The notes below the pieces were generated by a model, which saw nothing but the letters and a program-made list of their open reading frames with translations, did not search any database and was not told the origin of the DNA. Position numbers and translations under genes: made by a program. This document shows, one piece after another, positions 8,196 through 18,723 of a stretch of DNA of 64,000 nt. The DNA is taken from assembly GCA_025356335.1 (NCBI GenBank), contig JANXUF010000115.1, forward strand, positions 1 to 64,000. The letters are read 5' to 3'. The DNA is from Actinomycetes bacterium (GTDB taxonomy: Bacteria; Actinomycetota; Acidimicrobiia; Acidimicrobiales; Ilumatobacteraceae). Positions within the stretch are counted from its first letter, which is position 1. The number at the start of each line of letters is the position of its first letter.

Positions 8196-10231
8196 CTAGC
8201 CTGAAGAGCGAGCTGTCGCCCAATCGACGACCTCGTCCACCAGCCGGTTGACTTCTGGCACGGTGTACCCGTTGACGTCCAACCATCGAACGAGTGAGCG
8301 AACGCCGTCCTCGTCGTCGATCGGAAGGCCGTACTGGTCCCGTGCGAACTTCTTCCAATTGACCGATTCGGATCCTCCGGCACCTTCATGAACCCGTGCC
8401 AAGCCGTCTAGGGCCGCCCAACCGGGGAAGTCTCTCGCTCCAAAGGCCTTGATGCCGATTTCCGGTAACGCATGCAGCAGGTCACGCTGAGGAACGCCGA
8501 ATACCTTCGGAGGCGCAATTCCAGCCTCCTCGGCCAGCGCGAGGACCTTGAGTATCTTCTTCTCCTCCGAACTCCGTCTCTTGTTGCTGCGCTCTCGCAT
8601 GGTGTCTGGATCCGTGTCGTCGGTCAGGATGGCGAGTGGCACACCAAGACGAAGGAGAGTTTCAGCAGAAACTATGCCTTCGATATTTCGAGTGCCCTGA
8701 ATTGGCACGAGCACGATTCCTGCTCCTGCCAGTCGATCTCCGGCCAATTCTTCAAGCACCGCAACGTCAAGCGGTCCTTCAACGAAGAGAATTCCGTTAT
8801 GCAACCCCAGCATCGTCGCGGGTGCCAATCCGATGTCGGCTCCAAGATCCAGAAGATCCGGCACCCAACGTGGCTCTAGACGGCGCAACCGCGAATAGGA
8901 CGGTTCGGCAGGCTTGGTCACATGTACAAGTGCAGCGCCATGGCCCATGCGGCGCAGAAATTGGTCGTGGTGAGTGGCAACAAACACTGACGCTTTGCGA
9001 TCCACCATCTTGCGGCACCATCGCACCACGCTTGCTACTGCATCGGGGTGGAGGTGGGCCTCCGGCTCATCAACGAAAAGCACAACCCCATCGAGCGACT
9101 CGCCCTGGTAGTTGCCTGTGGCGTCCAGGGGCTGGTCCCAAACGAGCATCGCGAGTCGAAGCGCTGCAGAAATCCAACGTGCATATCCACTGCCTGCGAG
9201 GACGGCGACATCAGCGCACTGGATTGCTCCATGCTCCTCAAACTCGATAAGTACACGAGATAGTCGATGCCAGCTGTTGGCACTAGTCAGACTGAGACGA
9301 ATCTTCCCGGCAACGAAGTCCGGGAGCATTGTGTTTGACAGCGTCTCAATTCGGGCTGCGGCTTCCACGATTCGGTCGTTCAAACGATAAACGCCGTCTT
9401 CGAGCGTAAGCCAGGGATCGGAGTCCGCCGGTTGGGTCTCGCATCGGTCGCTAAGAAACGAGACCACCTCGGATGCCAGCGACTCGATCTCCCAGTCCAG
9501 CCACATCACCCGGAGCGGCAAGGGGGCTTGACCTCGCCAGAGGTCGAGCGGTGCTGGCCAGGGCCCATGCGAGTCGCTCGAGTTTTCGAGGTCGTCCGCA
9601 GCTTGATCCCGCCATCGCGAAAGTTCGAAGGCAGCCAACGAATCCTTGCTACTGCCACCGACGCCTATCACTGTGTTGACAAGATCGAGAAAATGCGGGG
9701 TCACCTGGGTGTCCGGCAACCCTAGGGTCAGTTGATGTGCCTCGATGCCCATGAGTGACCTGCAAAGGATGTCGGTGTAAGCCGAAACGCGCCTTTCCTC
9801 GATATCCGACGACCCTTCGCCAGCAGAGTCCGAGAGCATGTTGAGTGCGACGTCGCGTCGATGGGCCGAGACATCAGCTGGATCTGGAACATCGCTCGAC
9901 GACTCGAGATTTGGGCCACCCACAGGCAATGCCGGGCCATCCAACCCTCTCGCCAGAATAGCGTCGTACAGCATCGCGCGCCATGATCGGTCGAGCGATG
10001 CTCCGTCGTCCGGCACGTCAAACCACACTCGGCCTTGGCGACCGAAGGAGCGACTTACCTCAGGTCGTCGGCGCGCATGGTCTTCCGATCCAGTCAGTAG
10101 TCGCGCAATCGCCTCCAATGCGTTTGTTTTGCCGGCGTTGTTTCTTCCAAAGAAAACCGTAAATGAATCAACCCGATCCGGCATTCCTGAATCGAGCGGT
10201 ACTCGAAGCACTCAAACCAGACCGGCCTCAT
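8196..10231 (-). CDS. OLD-like AAA ATPase with TOPRIM domain, apparent frameshift near the N-terminus
   Basis: The continuous reading frame from GTG 10211 gives 671 residues. It has Walker A GRNNAGKT near residue 22, a Walker B VVLFVDEPEAHLHP, the switch ATHHDQFL, and a C-terminal TOPRIM (ILFVEGPLDVAVLEEL, then AILTDDTDPD). This is the architecture of OLD-family nucleases, which couple SMC/Rad50-type ATPase to metal-dependent cleavage. The natural start appears to be ATG 10231, preceded by GGAGG. That frame reads MRPVWFECFEYRSIQECRI, a normal OLD/RecF N-terminus, but it is out of frame with DRVDSFTVFFGRNNAGKT. One missing base near 10170-10178 would join them. The gene is first in a minus-strand operon, 78 bases ahead of the dual-nuclease gene. 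Translation from GTG 10211 would lose the first beta strand. Confidence 0.85.
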
Positions 10232-10520
10232 CTTGCCTCCATATCCTTTCAGGCCGTCCCACCGTGGGGCGTCTTGCGCCCCCGCACAATACTCAGCACC
10301 TTTGCAGCGATCGACATCTGCCAAACGGCGCAACCTTCAGCTGACGGAAAGAGTCAGTGGCCTACGCACGCCCGCGGTCACAAACGGTCTCGGAGTCTCG
10401 GAGTTTCAGTGACACGCGTCGGTCAGGATCGTCCGCGATTCTCCGTCTACCATGCGGAGCGGGTTAACATCCTGGGCTGGAGCATCTGATCTCCAGTTTG
10501 GTACAGCAAAGGGACGGGGT
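10232..10520. promoter_or_regulatory. Divergent promoter region between two putative defence operons, with a hairpin
   Basis: This stretch of 289 bases has no gene and lies between the two outward-facing operons. A perfect 6-bp stem, GGGGCG-TCTTG-CGCCCC, sits at 10266-10282. It could be an operator or a small RNA hairpin; no T-run follows, so it is not an obvious terminator. A duplicated TCTCGGAG occurs near 10391-10408. TAACAT near 10468 is a possible -10 for the plus-strand operon. Sharing one region may co-regulate both operons. Confidence 0.4.
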
Positions 10521-13502
10521 GTGGGCTCCCTGGCATCGCAGCATGCGAAGGCAACGAGTGGCGAATCGCCGACAAATCATGCCTGGAATTCCGCCCTCGC
10601 TGGCTGGTTCTTTGGACCCCAATACTCGAAGCGGCCTGTTTATCTGAGCGTCGACGACGCGGTTCTCTGGCGAATTGTCCATAGTCAGGGATGGCAGCTC
10701 GCGAGCACCACACCCGCTGCGTCACTTCGTTCCTCCTTGTCCACATACCTGGATCAGAGATATCCATTCCGCAATTGGGTGGCCCTTGGCGAGAATTGGA
10801 GCCGACGAGCATTCAATGGCCCGCCCCCATTCGTTCACATCTTGGCACTCACGGTCTTGGCCCTTACGAAAGAGCGAGGTCCGAACGCCAGGGGCGGCTT
10901 CTACCCACCCCTCTTTCAACTGCTCGAGATCGACGACACTGCGGAAAGCCGAGCCGACTACCGCGAGAGCGTGCCCCGTTTATGGCAGTTGGTGCACGAC
11001 TGGCTGACGGCTCACGAGGGTGAGCTGGGCTTGCCGACTGCTCGGCACGGAGTGGGGGCAACGGGCTATGTCGGCTACTCGCTTTCGCAAGCGGTGGTCA
11101 GAGCTGCTGATCGAGCCACGTTCCTGGACTTCTTCGCTCAGTCTGGTTATGCACCGTTTGATGTTGTTGGTCCTGCGCTTCTGCTCGCTCGGTTCGAGAT
11201 GTGGGCTGGTTCTCATGTCAGCGAACGCGTCAGGGTTGCCCTGAATGACGTCGAGCGCCGATCGTCACTCGGCGAGGTGCTTCGCCTTGACCTAGCGGCT
11301 TGGAATGGCGACAGCCGAGATGACGACTATCGACAGATACACCGTCTGGTACCCCGTTTGGACGCTAAACGCCGTCAGCTCACGACTGTTTTGAAGTGGT
11401 CTGGCGGACAGCAGCCGATGGATGTCGACGGAATCCAAGTGAAGCCCGACGATGGCGATGACCGCGTCCTTTTTCCTCGCACGCTCGAGCTGCGACCGAC
11501 GGACGAACGTCAACTACTCGACATTGGAGGCGAGCCCTACCAGCTGCGCCACTCGGTTGTTCACGTTTTTGAAGAGGACCTCTCACTGTGGGGGTATACC
11601 GAAGTCGATCGCGCGACCTCAGGTCGTCCGGCGTGGGTCGTCGCTGCCAGCGGAGCGGCCTCTGTTCTCAAGTATTTTGAGCGGCAGGGCTTCAAGTCGG
11701 AGGTGTGGCAGTCAATGCCGCAGTGGCGAATCTTCAGGAACGTCCCACTTGAACGCACCAACGACCCCAGTGTCCCACGGGCGGTCGCTGCGGTGCTGCC
11801 ACCGAACGGCCTACGGGCCGAGCTCCGCGGGGGTCTTGCCTTCGGCAGCAGACGCTACGACGTTGATGGCGCTCCCGACGTGTTTATTCCGCCCTCGCCG
11901 TTCAATCTAGGCGTCCTTCTTAACGGCAAGGAAGTATTCACCGTTCCCGCTGAGCGAGAGGTGTCGATCCGTCTCGCCGGCCTCGCTAGCGTGGCAGGCG
12001 CCTATGAGGTCCAAGTGGGCGATCAGACGCTTCGGTTCCAGCTCGCAGTCGCTGAGGATCAGCCACCGGTAGAGAGCCTGTGGCATGTCATCGAGCCATC
12101 TCAACCTGCTCTACTCGCTCTCGACACACGCCTATCTGTCGGTGACGTTGGCATCTCAGGTCCGCAGATCAGTCCATGCGTGGACGAGCCCCTTGAGCAA
12201 TTGGCTTGGCGCCCCTCCACGGACGGAATGCTCTTGCTCGGAGACTCTGGCGACACGACAATCGTGCCATCCGCACCCGTATGGCTGCGCGAGATGGGGC
12301 AGACCGCATCTTTCTGGACGTTGGCAGACTTGTCGCGGCGCTGCACATATCCGGTGAAGTGGGTAGTTCGAGTGTTGCGCGGACACGTGATCGTCGTACA
12401 GCCGGGCGTTGCCCTCACGGGACGGCTGCGCGACGCCGGTTCCATCGGCGGCCCTTCAGCTCGAGGCGTGCGCGTCGATGAGGGATCGTTTGCGGCGTGG
12501 CAGACCTATTCCCTGGCACACGGAACGTCACTGGGCCGGGTGAGGTTGACCGAACTCCCGGTCGCCCCTCATCGCGAGATCGTCCTCGTCGAGGGAGTGT
12601 CTGATCGTTTGCTCAACTGGTGCTCGGCACGTGGAGCCGGCGGTCTCGATGATTTTGTCGCGACAGCTCGTTGGCTTGACCCGTCTCTCCCGAACAATAC
12701 GGCTGCATACCATCATCTTCGAGATCTGTGGTTCCTCGGTCATGTAGAAGTTGACTGGCACGCTCGCTCGTGGGTAGTGACGAGGCCCTGCATTGTTGCA
12801 CCAGCAAATGCAGGCGGTCTTGCATATTTCGTGGGGAAGCGAAGCCGTCGAATGCTCGACAAGATTGCAAATATTCTGGACGAAAGCGAACTCGACGCGG
12901 CAGTCGTTTTTGCAACAGGATCAGGCCGAAGCGGTCCACTTTCGCTTCTGATTCGGTCTGGCGGCCCTACCGTCATTGCAGAGATCAGCCGTCTCCTAGG
13001 AATACCTCTTGTCCAAGACCCGGCGAGTTCAATGATCCCGTTATTGCCATCGCTCGACGCGATGATCCGGCGCGGGCGAATTCCGGGTGGTTTCGAGGCC
13101 AGGCGACTCGGTCTTGAACTCGGGCAACTAACCGAGACGGTTGACCTCAGCACTGACCCTGATGGATCATACGAACACGACACGTTTGGTCCTCACATCT
13201 ACTCGATCTGCCACCGCCAAGCCGGCGATGGTGTTTATCTCGTGGACCGCAGCACCGCTATATGGAACCTTCTCCGCCGAGAGAGAGTCGATCCGATTCT
13301 ATACGACAACTCCACAGCTGAACTCACCGTTCCAACTAAGTTCGGCCTGCCATTGCTTCATCAACGCTCACTCATTTACGCAAGTGGACTTCTCCCTCGT
13401 CTGGATTACGCGCAGACCGAGTCTCGTTACGTCTACGTCAACATCACATCCTCGCTCGTCGACCGGCTCCGAAAGACGCTCACCCATGCCTTCGCCACGT
13501 GA
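10521..13502 (+). CDS. Large protein of unknown function, first gene of a DruE-like helicase operon (DruH-like position)
   Basis: This protein has 993 residues from GTG 10521, which is preceded by AAGGGA; the frame also opens at ATG 10452, 23 codons earlier, with a poorer ribosome-binding site. I recognise no catalytic motif. Near residues 740-790 a winged-helix-like stretch (AAYHHLRDLWFLGHVEVDWH) is followed by VTRPCIVAPANAGGLAYFVG. The N-terminal third is helical and the middle is rich in beta strands. It overlaps the helicase gene by 17 bases. In Druantia type III, a protein of about 1,000 residues (DruH) precedes DruE. Size and position match that, but identity cannot be claimed from sequence alone. 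A DNA- or phage-sensing role is inference. Confidence 0.7.
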   Translation: MGSLASQHAKATSGESPTNHAWNSALAGWFFGPQYSKRPVYLSVDDAVLWRIVHSQGWQLASTTPAASLRSSLSTYLDQRYPFRNWVALGENWSRRAFNGPPPFVHILALTVLALTKERGPNARGGFYPPLFQLLEIDDTAESRADYRESVPRLWQLVHDWLTAHEGELGLPTARHGVGATGYVGYSLSQAVVRAADRATFLDFFAQSGYAPFDVVGPALLLARFEMWAGSHVSERVRVALNDVERRSSLGEVLRLDLAAWNGDSRDDDYRQIHRLVPRLDAKRRQLTTVLKWSGGQQPMDVDGIQVKPDDGDDRVLFPRTLELRPTDERQLLDIGGEPYQLRHSVVHVFEEDLSLWGYTEVDRATSGRPAWVVAASGAASVLKYFERQGFKSEVWQSMPQWRIFRNVPLERTNDPSVPRAVAAVLPPNGLRAELRGGLAFGSRRYDVDGAPDVFIPPSPFNLGVLLNGKEVFTVPAEREVSIRLAGLASVAGAYEVQVGDQTLRFQLAVAEDQPPVESLWHVIEPSQPALLALDTRLSVGDVGISGPQISPCVDEPLEQLAWRPSTDGMLLLGDSGDTTIVPSAPVWLREMGQTASFWTLADLSRRCTYPVKWVVRVLRGHVIVVQPGVALTGRLRDAGSIGGPSARGVRVDEGSFAAWQTYSLAHGTSLGRVRLTELPVAPHREIVLVEGVSDRLLNWCSARGAGGLDDFVATARWLDPSLPNNTAAYHHLRDLWFLGHVEVDWHARSWVVTRPCIVAPANAGGLAYFVGKRSRRMLDKIANILDESELDAAVVFATGSGRSGPLSLLIRSGGPTVIAEISRLLGIPLVQDPASSMIPLLPSLDAMIRRGRIPGGFEARRLGLELGQLTETVDLSTDPDGSYEHDTFGPHIYSICHRQAGDGVYLVDRSTAIWNLLRRERVDPILYDNSTAELTVPTKFGLPLLHQRSLIYASGLLPRLDYAQTESRYVYVNITSSLVDRLRKTLTHAFAT

Positions 13503-16500
13503 AGTTCACCAGCGACTGCTCGACCATTTTTCTCGCTATTTCGCGACCGCATATGACCTTCGCGAGGCTGGACTGCGGCACGAGGTCCTTCATCGAATCT
13601 CTGCGGAGGGCGTGGTTTTACAGCAGCCGTATCTAGAACTCCTTCCCGAGTACGGATCGGCACCCGAATCCAAGCTCGACTCCGTGCTCGCCGCAGGCGC
13701 TCCAGCCGAGACGGCTTCGCTGCTCGACGCTGGACTATTCCCTCACGATCGGTTTTACGCACATCAAGCGGAAGCGATGAGGTTGGCACTCAAGAACGAG
13801 CAAAACGTCGTCGTCACAACTGGGACGGGTTCAGGAAAAACGGAGTGCTTCCTACTGCCGATCATTGCCCGCCTTGTTGCCGAGAGCGCGAACTGGGAAT
13901 CTCCAGCGACGCCTGACCGCATCGGATGGTGGGACGACGAACGGTCTTTGTGGACGCCACAGCGAGGGCACGAACGGAGGCCCGCAGCAGTACGTTCGAT
14001 GATTCTCTATCCGATGAACGCCCTTGTAGAAGACCAGCTAGTGCGATTGCGCACGGCACTTGACGGGCCACTGGCCCGCGATTGGTTTGCTTCGCACCGG
14101 GTCGGAAATAGGTTCCACTTCGGCCGTTACACGGGGCAAACTCCCGTGGCCGGTGAGAACACTGGCAAGCGCGATGGCAAATTGGCCGACCTTCGAAAGG
14201 AACTCCAGCAAGCTGAGCGGGATTTCACGATGATCTGTCGAAAGTACGGCGAGGAGTCAGCGGAGCGCTACTTCATGGCTGACCCCTTTGGCTCGGAAGC
14301 GCGGAGCCGTTGGGATATGCAAATGACTCCACCCGACATTCTGATTACAAACTATTCGATGTTGAATATCATGCTGATGCGCAAGATCGAGGATTCGATG
14401 TTCGACGCAACCGCAAAGTGGCTCAACGCTGACCGACGGAACGTGTTCACACTTGTGATCGACGAGTTGCACATGTACCGGGGGACGCCGGGAACGGAAG
14501 TGGCGTACCTCATCAGACGCTTGGTCGATCGCCTTGATCTTGTCCAGCGACCCGAGCAACTTTCAATCATCGCAACGACTGCGTCGCTCGATGTCGACAG
14601 ACCAAGAGACCGAGACTTTCTCCGCGGCTTTTTTGGTACTTCACGCCCGTTTGCTGCTGTCAGGTCGCTCCCGGCAGAGCCCCGAATGCCCGAGGAGCGG
14701 CGACTGGCGGGTTTTGTTACTTCCCTTCGCGACACCCTCAACAACGGAGCGAAAGGGATCAATGAACTTGCCTCCGAGAATCCGGCATTCGATGAATTGT
14801 TGGAGGCAGCACTCGATCAAAGGTACATCCGAATACGCGCTCACCTCCTTGCGCGGAACCTGCCAGGGCTATGGGCGTGTGCATCTCCGACCTGCTCCGA
14901 GCTACGGACTTCCGAGATCCCAAGCGAATGGCGGTCCAACGAACGCCGCATCGGACGGGTGTATACAGCGCCGCGCAGCCGCTGTGACTGTGGGTCAGTC
15001 GTGCTTGACCTTCTGTACTGCGAGAACTGCGGCGAGGCATACTTAGGAGGCTGGCGGTTCAACCGTGAAGGAGGCGAGCAAAGTGTGCTCGCGGGACAGT
15101 CGAACCTCGACGACCTACCCGAGCGAGGGTTCGAGACTCGGACCGCATCAACCTATACCGTCTACTGGCCAACCCTGGTAGGCCAACCCGTCGACAAGCG
15201 GTGGGAAATGAAAGCCCCCAAATCGGCGGGGAGCCCCAACTACGAGCTGCAGTACTCGAGAGCGACGTTGTCCGAAGGAGCAGGCCTGCTCACAAATGAG
15301 CAGCCAGGTACCGGCTGGGTGTTCAAGGCAAGAGCGTCAAATGCCGCGACGGGAGGCGATCTGCCCGCTTTCCCGACTCGCTGCGCTCACTGCGGCATCG
15401 ACCGAGAAAGCTTCAAACTTCGTCGCCGTCCTGAAGATAGCGGACGGGCCAGGTCGTCGATTCGCACGATGGGTACCGGATATGAGAAAGCAAACCAGAT
15501 CTTCAACGATGCACTCCTTCGCTCCTTTGGAGCGGGCACGGGTGTGCAGTCCCCAAAACTGATCGTCTTCTCCGATAGCCGACAGGACGCTGCACGCCAA
15601 TCGATCGGAATCGAACATGCCCACTACCTCGATCTCGTTCGACAAATCTCGGTCGAACGAGTCGGAACGGTCGGACCACTGGCAATCGCCTACGACGATC
15701 AAGTCCTTGACATTTTCCACGAACTCGCTGACGAGGCGCTCGGCATCCTCTCCGAAGCAGATCGCCGAAGAATCGCTGCAGCACGTCGAAGGACCATCGG
15801 CGTCGAAGATCTCGCTCGACTGGAGACGGACGTGGAACGGTCTCGTGGCGGTGAGGTCACACTCGATGAGTTGTCTGAGAGAGTCGCCAACGAACTCACC
15901 GCCATCGGCGTGTGTCCTGCCGGGCCGAAAGAGTCGATGGCGGACTGGGCGCAGTCGTGGGATTGGTCGACTGTCCCTCCGAGTGAAAAACGCGGCATGG
16001 CTCACCACGATCTCCTTCGGATAATACGACATCAGGTGGGAAACGAGACTGCGACCTCCGTCTTCTCAGGAAATGGGCGCGATTTCGAATCCCTTGGGCT
16101 TGCCTTCCCGACTCTCGCAGGCTCCTCGCCCTCGATCAGCGGACTGCCTGCCGACGCAGCCACCCAGGTAATTTCGTCTGCGATCCGCCTGATGGGCAGA
16201 CATCGGCTCATCACTGACGACGGTGGTGATCGAAGATCGTCGCCTCCGACGTCCATACGACGGTTCGCTGACGAGGTGGCTCAGCGGACTGGGGTTAGCG
16301 CCAAGGGACTAAAGGACGAACTCGAACAGGTGGTCTTCAACAACTGGCTGATGGCGCCAAGCAAAGTAAAGCTCGCCCGGCCGAGTTCAAAAGAGTGGCG
16401 TTGCCAGCGGTGCCATCAGCGGCATTTACATCCATCGGTCAACATATGTGTCTTCTGCACTGGTTCTCTGATCGAGTTCTCGTTTGACCCTGAGTCAGGT

Positions 16501-18723
16501 CGAGCGAATTATTACCGGTGGCTGGCTGAGAGTGGAGGCTCGCCCTTTCGGTTGCATTGCGAGGAACTTACAGGTCAAACGGACCTCGGAGACTCGCGAC
16601 AGCGCCAAGCATTGTTCCAACGAATGTTCCTGCGCGGTGAGAACCCGCTTCCCGCTGAAGTTGACCTTTTGAGCGTCACGACAACGATGGAGGCCGGCGT
16701 CGATATCGGCGCGCTAAACGCCGTGTCCATGGCCAACATGCCGCCCCAACGTTTCAACTATCAACAGCGGGTTGGTCGCGCTGGTCGCCGCGGGGACCCG
16801 CTCGCCGTGGCGTTCACGCTTTGTCGCGGTACGCGAGCGCACGATGACCACTATTTCAATCACCCCGAGGCGATGGTGAGCGGAGCCGTACCACAACCGT
16901 ATCTTGATCTCCGACGAGGCGACATATTACGCCGCGTCGCCGTTGCAGAAGCCCTCAGGATCGCGTTTAGACAAGTGGCAGATGACGACGATCAATTCGA
17001 TGAAGGACGAAACGTACACGGACAGTTCGGCACCAGCGACGACTGGCCGACATATCGACCGGCGGTGATTTCTGCCATCAAGTCCAACGCCGAGGAGATC
17101 CTCCGTGTTGTCAAAGTCTTATCCGTTCAAACGGAACTAGCCGATGAAGTCAACACCATCGACCACTTCATTCAGTCCACTCTCATCGATCAGATCGACG
17201 CAGCGTTAGTCGACGCCCCACGGGGCAGCCCGACCTCGCAGACACTCGCCGAGGTGGGCCTCCTTCCCATGTTTGGCTTTCCGACACGCGAGCGCACTCT
17301 GTACTGTCAACGCGTCACCCAGGGGCAACGTGGTCCGATCACGAACACAATCGGACGAGACCTGAGCATTGCCATCTCGGAATTCGCTCCGGGCGCCGAG
17401 CAGGTCAAGGACAGAGCCGTACACCACCCCGTCGGCCTTCTTGCGTATGAGCGACGCGCCGGACAATGGTCAGAGATTCCCGAGCCATTCGGGCAAGAAT
17501 TCGACATCGCCTCATGCTCCGAGTGCGGGTTCTTCTCCGAACTCTTCACACAGACTGGTCCGTGTCCGGCCTGCGGCAGCGACAGCTACGCAGCCTTCAC
17601 AGTAGCTCAACCGCTCGGATTTCGAACTGACTTTCACCCGGAGGACTACGACGGCACACGCGAGACCGGCGGACGATCCGGTATGCCCCGCCTCGGCGTT
17701 GCCGAGGCGCAACTGGCACGAACAGCATTCGGTGGGCTCGCAGCGGACTCCACCAAGTCCCGGATTGTGCGATTCAACAACCGTAACGGCCAGGCATTCC
17801 GATTCGCCAAGTACCCGAAATGGCCGGGGTGGATTGACGAAACACTAGTACAAAGCGACCGCCACGAAGGCCTCGATCTGCCGAAGTCTGACGCAATTCC
17901 ACAGGAAGTTCGACTGCGCGCTCTCGGCGAACTGAAGGTCACAGACGTTCTCGTCATCCACCCAACAGGCCGCGCCCCAGCGTTCGCGAATATTTCGCCG
18001 ACGGGGGCAGCTCGTCGAGCCGCATGGCTCTCGTTGGGATATCTTGCCCGACGAACAATCTCGGTTTGGCAGGACATTGCGACAGACGAGATCGATGTGG
18101 GCCTCAGCATCGGTCTCGCAGCCGGCGAACGACAAGCGCAGCTCTTCCTCGCCGACACGCTCGCAAATGGGGCCGGATATTGCAGCTTCGTCGGCCACGA
18201 GGACAACTTCGAAATGTTCGTAAAGGAGATGGTCGCCCTCACGGACCGCTGGCACGACAAAGCCCTTCACGATTGCGATGGCTCGTGCTACGACTGCCTC
18301 CGGGATTATCGCAACCAGCAGGCCCACAGCCTCTTGGACTGGCGGCTCGCGTCCGACCTGCTCCACCTTCTCGTCAACAGCGCACTTCCCGGGGATGATT
18401 GGCGCGTCCGGGCCACTCAACTCGCCAACTCCTTCTGCGACACGTTCGAAGGCTGGCGGTATGACGAAGTCGCCTCTTTCCCCGTGTGCTTTCACGATGA
18501 GGACAAGAGCGCTATCGCTGTCTACCACCCACTGTTGCAGATGCGACCGGAACTCGCAGACGACTCCACTCTGGAAATGTACGAACAGCTAGCCAATCGA
18601 GGTTTTGTGCTGGCCGAGCCAAAATCGAAAGATGGTCTCCACACGGTCACGGCCTTTGACCTCGACCGGCGACCCGGATGGGTTGAAGCCCAGGCGCGAG
18701 CGGCCGGATTCGCGTGGACATAG
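13486..18723 (+). CDS. DruE-like superfamily 2 helicase with DUF1998
   Basis: This helicase has 1,745 residues from ATG 13486, 17 bases inside the preceding gene; the frame is open further upstream but is only a shadow there. Helicase motifs: RFYAHQAEAM at about 89-98, Walker A GTGSGKT at 113-119, LYPMNALVEDQL near 174-185, DELH at 326-329, ATTAS, and motif VI QRVGRAGRRG near 1095. Cys clusters follow the fold of DUF1998 helicases: DCGSVVLDLLYCENCGEAY, CQRCHQRH with CVFC, SCSECGFF with CPACG near 1343-1363, and CDGSCYDCLRDYRNQQAHSL near 1595. Large helicases ending in DUF1998 are the signature of Druantia (DruE), and related ones occur in DISARM. It probably translocates on DNA, driven by ATP. 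It overlaps the nuclease gene downstream by 10 bases, so the three proteins are probably made together. Confidence 0.88.
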   Translation: MPSPREVHQRLLDHFSRYFATAYDLREAGLRHEVLHRISAEGVVLQQPYLELLPEYGSAPESKLDSVLAAGAPAETASLLDAGLFPHDRFYAHQAEAMRLALKNEQNVVVTTGTGSGKTECFLLPIIARLVAESANWESPATPDRIGWWDDERSLWTPQRGHERRPAAVRSMILYPMNALVEDQLVRLRTALDGPLARDWFASHRVGNRFHFGRYTGQTPVAGENTGKRDGKLADLRKELQQAERDFTMICRKYGEESAERYFMADPFGSEARSRWDMQMTPPDILITNYSMLNIMLMRKIEDSMFDATAKWLNADRRNVFTLVIDELHMYRGTPGTEVAYLIRRLVDRLDLVQRPEQLSIIATTASLDVDRPRDRDFLRGFFGTSRPFAAVRSLPAEPRMPEERRLAGFVTSLRDTLNNGAKGINELASENPAFDELLEAALDQRYIRIRAHLLARNLPGLWACASPTCSELRTSEIPSEWRSNERRIGRVYTAPRSRCDCGSVVLDLLYCENCGEAYLGGWRFNREGGEQSVLAGQSNLDDLPERGFETRTASTYTVYWPTLVGQPVDKRWEMKAPKSAGSPNYELQYSRATLSEGAGLLTNEQPGTGWVFKARASNAATGGDLPAFPTRCAHCGIDRESFKLRRRPEDSGRARSSIRTMGTGYEKANQIFNDALLRSFGAGTGVQSPKLIVFSDSRQDAARQSIGIEHAHYLDLVRQISVERVGTVGPLAIAYDDQVLDIFHELADEALGILSEADRRRIAAARRRTIGVEDLARLETDVERSRGGEVTLDELSERVANELTAIGVCPAGPKESMADWAQSWDWSTVPPSEKRGMAHHDLLRIIRHQVGNETATSVFSGNGRDFESLGLAFPTLAGSSPSISGLPADAATQVISSAIRLMGRHRLITDDGGDRRSSPPTSIRRFADEVAQRTGVSAKGLKDELEQVVFNNWLMAPSKVKLARPSSKEWRCQRCHQRHLHPSVNICVFCTGSLIEFSFDPESGRANYYRWLAESGGSPFRLHCEELTGQTDLGDSRQRQALFQRMFLRGENPLPAEVDLLSVTTTMEAGVDIGALNAVSMANMPPQRFNYQQRVGRAGRRGDPLAVAFTLCRGTRAHDDHYFNHPEAMVSGAVPQPYLDLRRGDILRRVAVAEALRIAFRQVADDDDQFDEGRNVHGQFGTSDDWPTYRPAVISAIKSNAEEILRVVKVLSVQTELADEVNTIDHFIQSTLIDQIDAALVDAPRGSPTSQTLAEVGLLPMFGFPTRERTLYCQRVTQGQRGPITNTIGRDLSIAISEFAPGAEQVKDRAVHHPVGLLAYERRAGQWSEIPEPFGQEFDIASCSECGFFSELFTQTGPCPACGSDSYAAFTVAQPLGFRTDFHPEDYDGTRETGGRSGMPRLGVAEAQLARTAFGGLAADSTKSRIVRFNNRNGQAFRFAKYPKWPGWIDETLVQSDRHEGLDLPKSDAIPQEVRLRALGELKVTDVLVIHPTGRAPAFANISPTGAARRAAWLSLGYLARRTISVWQDIATDEIDVGLSIGLAAGERQAQLFLADTLANGAGYCSFVGHEDNFEMFVKEMVALTDRWHDKALHDCDGSCYDCLRDYRNQQAHSLLDWRLASDLLHLLVNSALPGDDWRVRATQLANSFCDTFEGWRYDEVASFPVCFHDEDKSAIAVYHPLLQMRPELADDSTLEMYEQLANRGFVLAEPKSKDGLHTVTAFDLDRRPGWVEAQARAAGFAWT

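Noticed and set aside
13141..13485. N-terminal extension of the DruE-like helicase
   Set aside because: This part overlaps the end of the preceding gene in another frame and has shadow-like composition. ATG 13486 fits the protein start and gives a short operon-type overlap.
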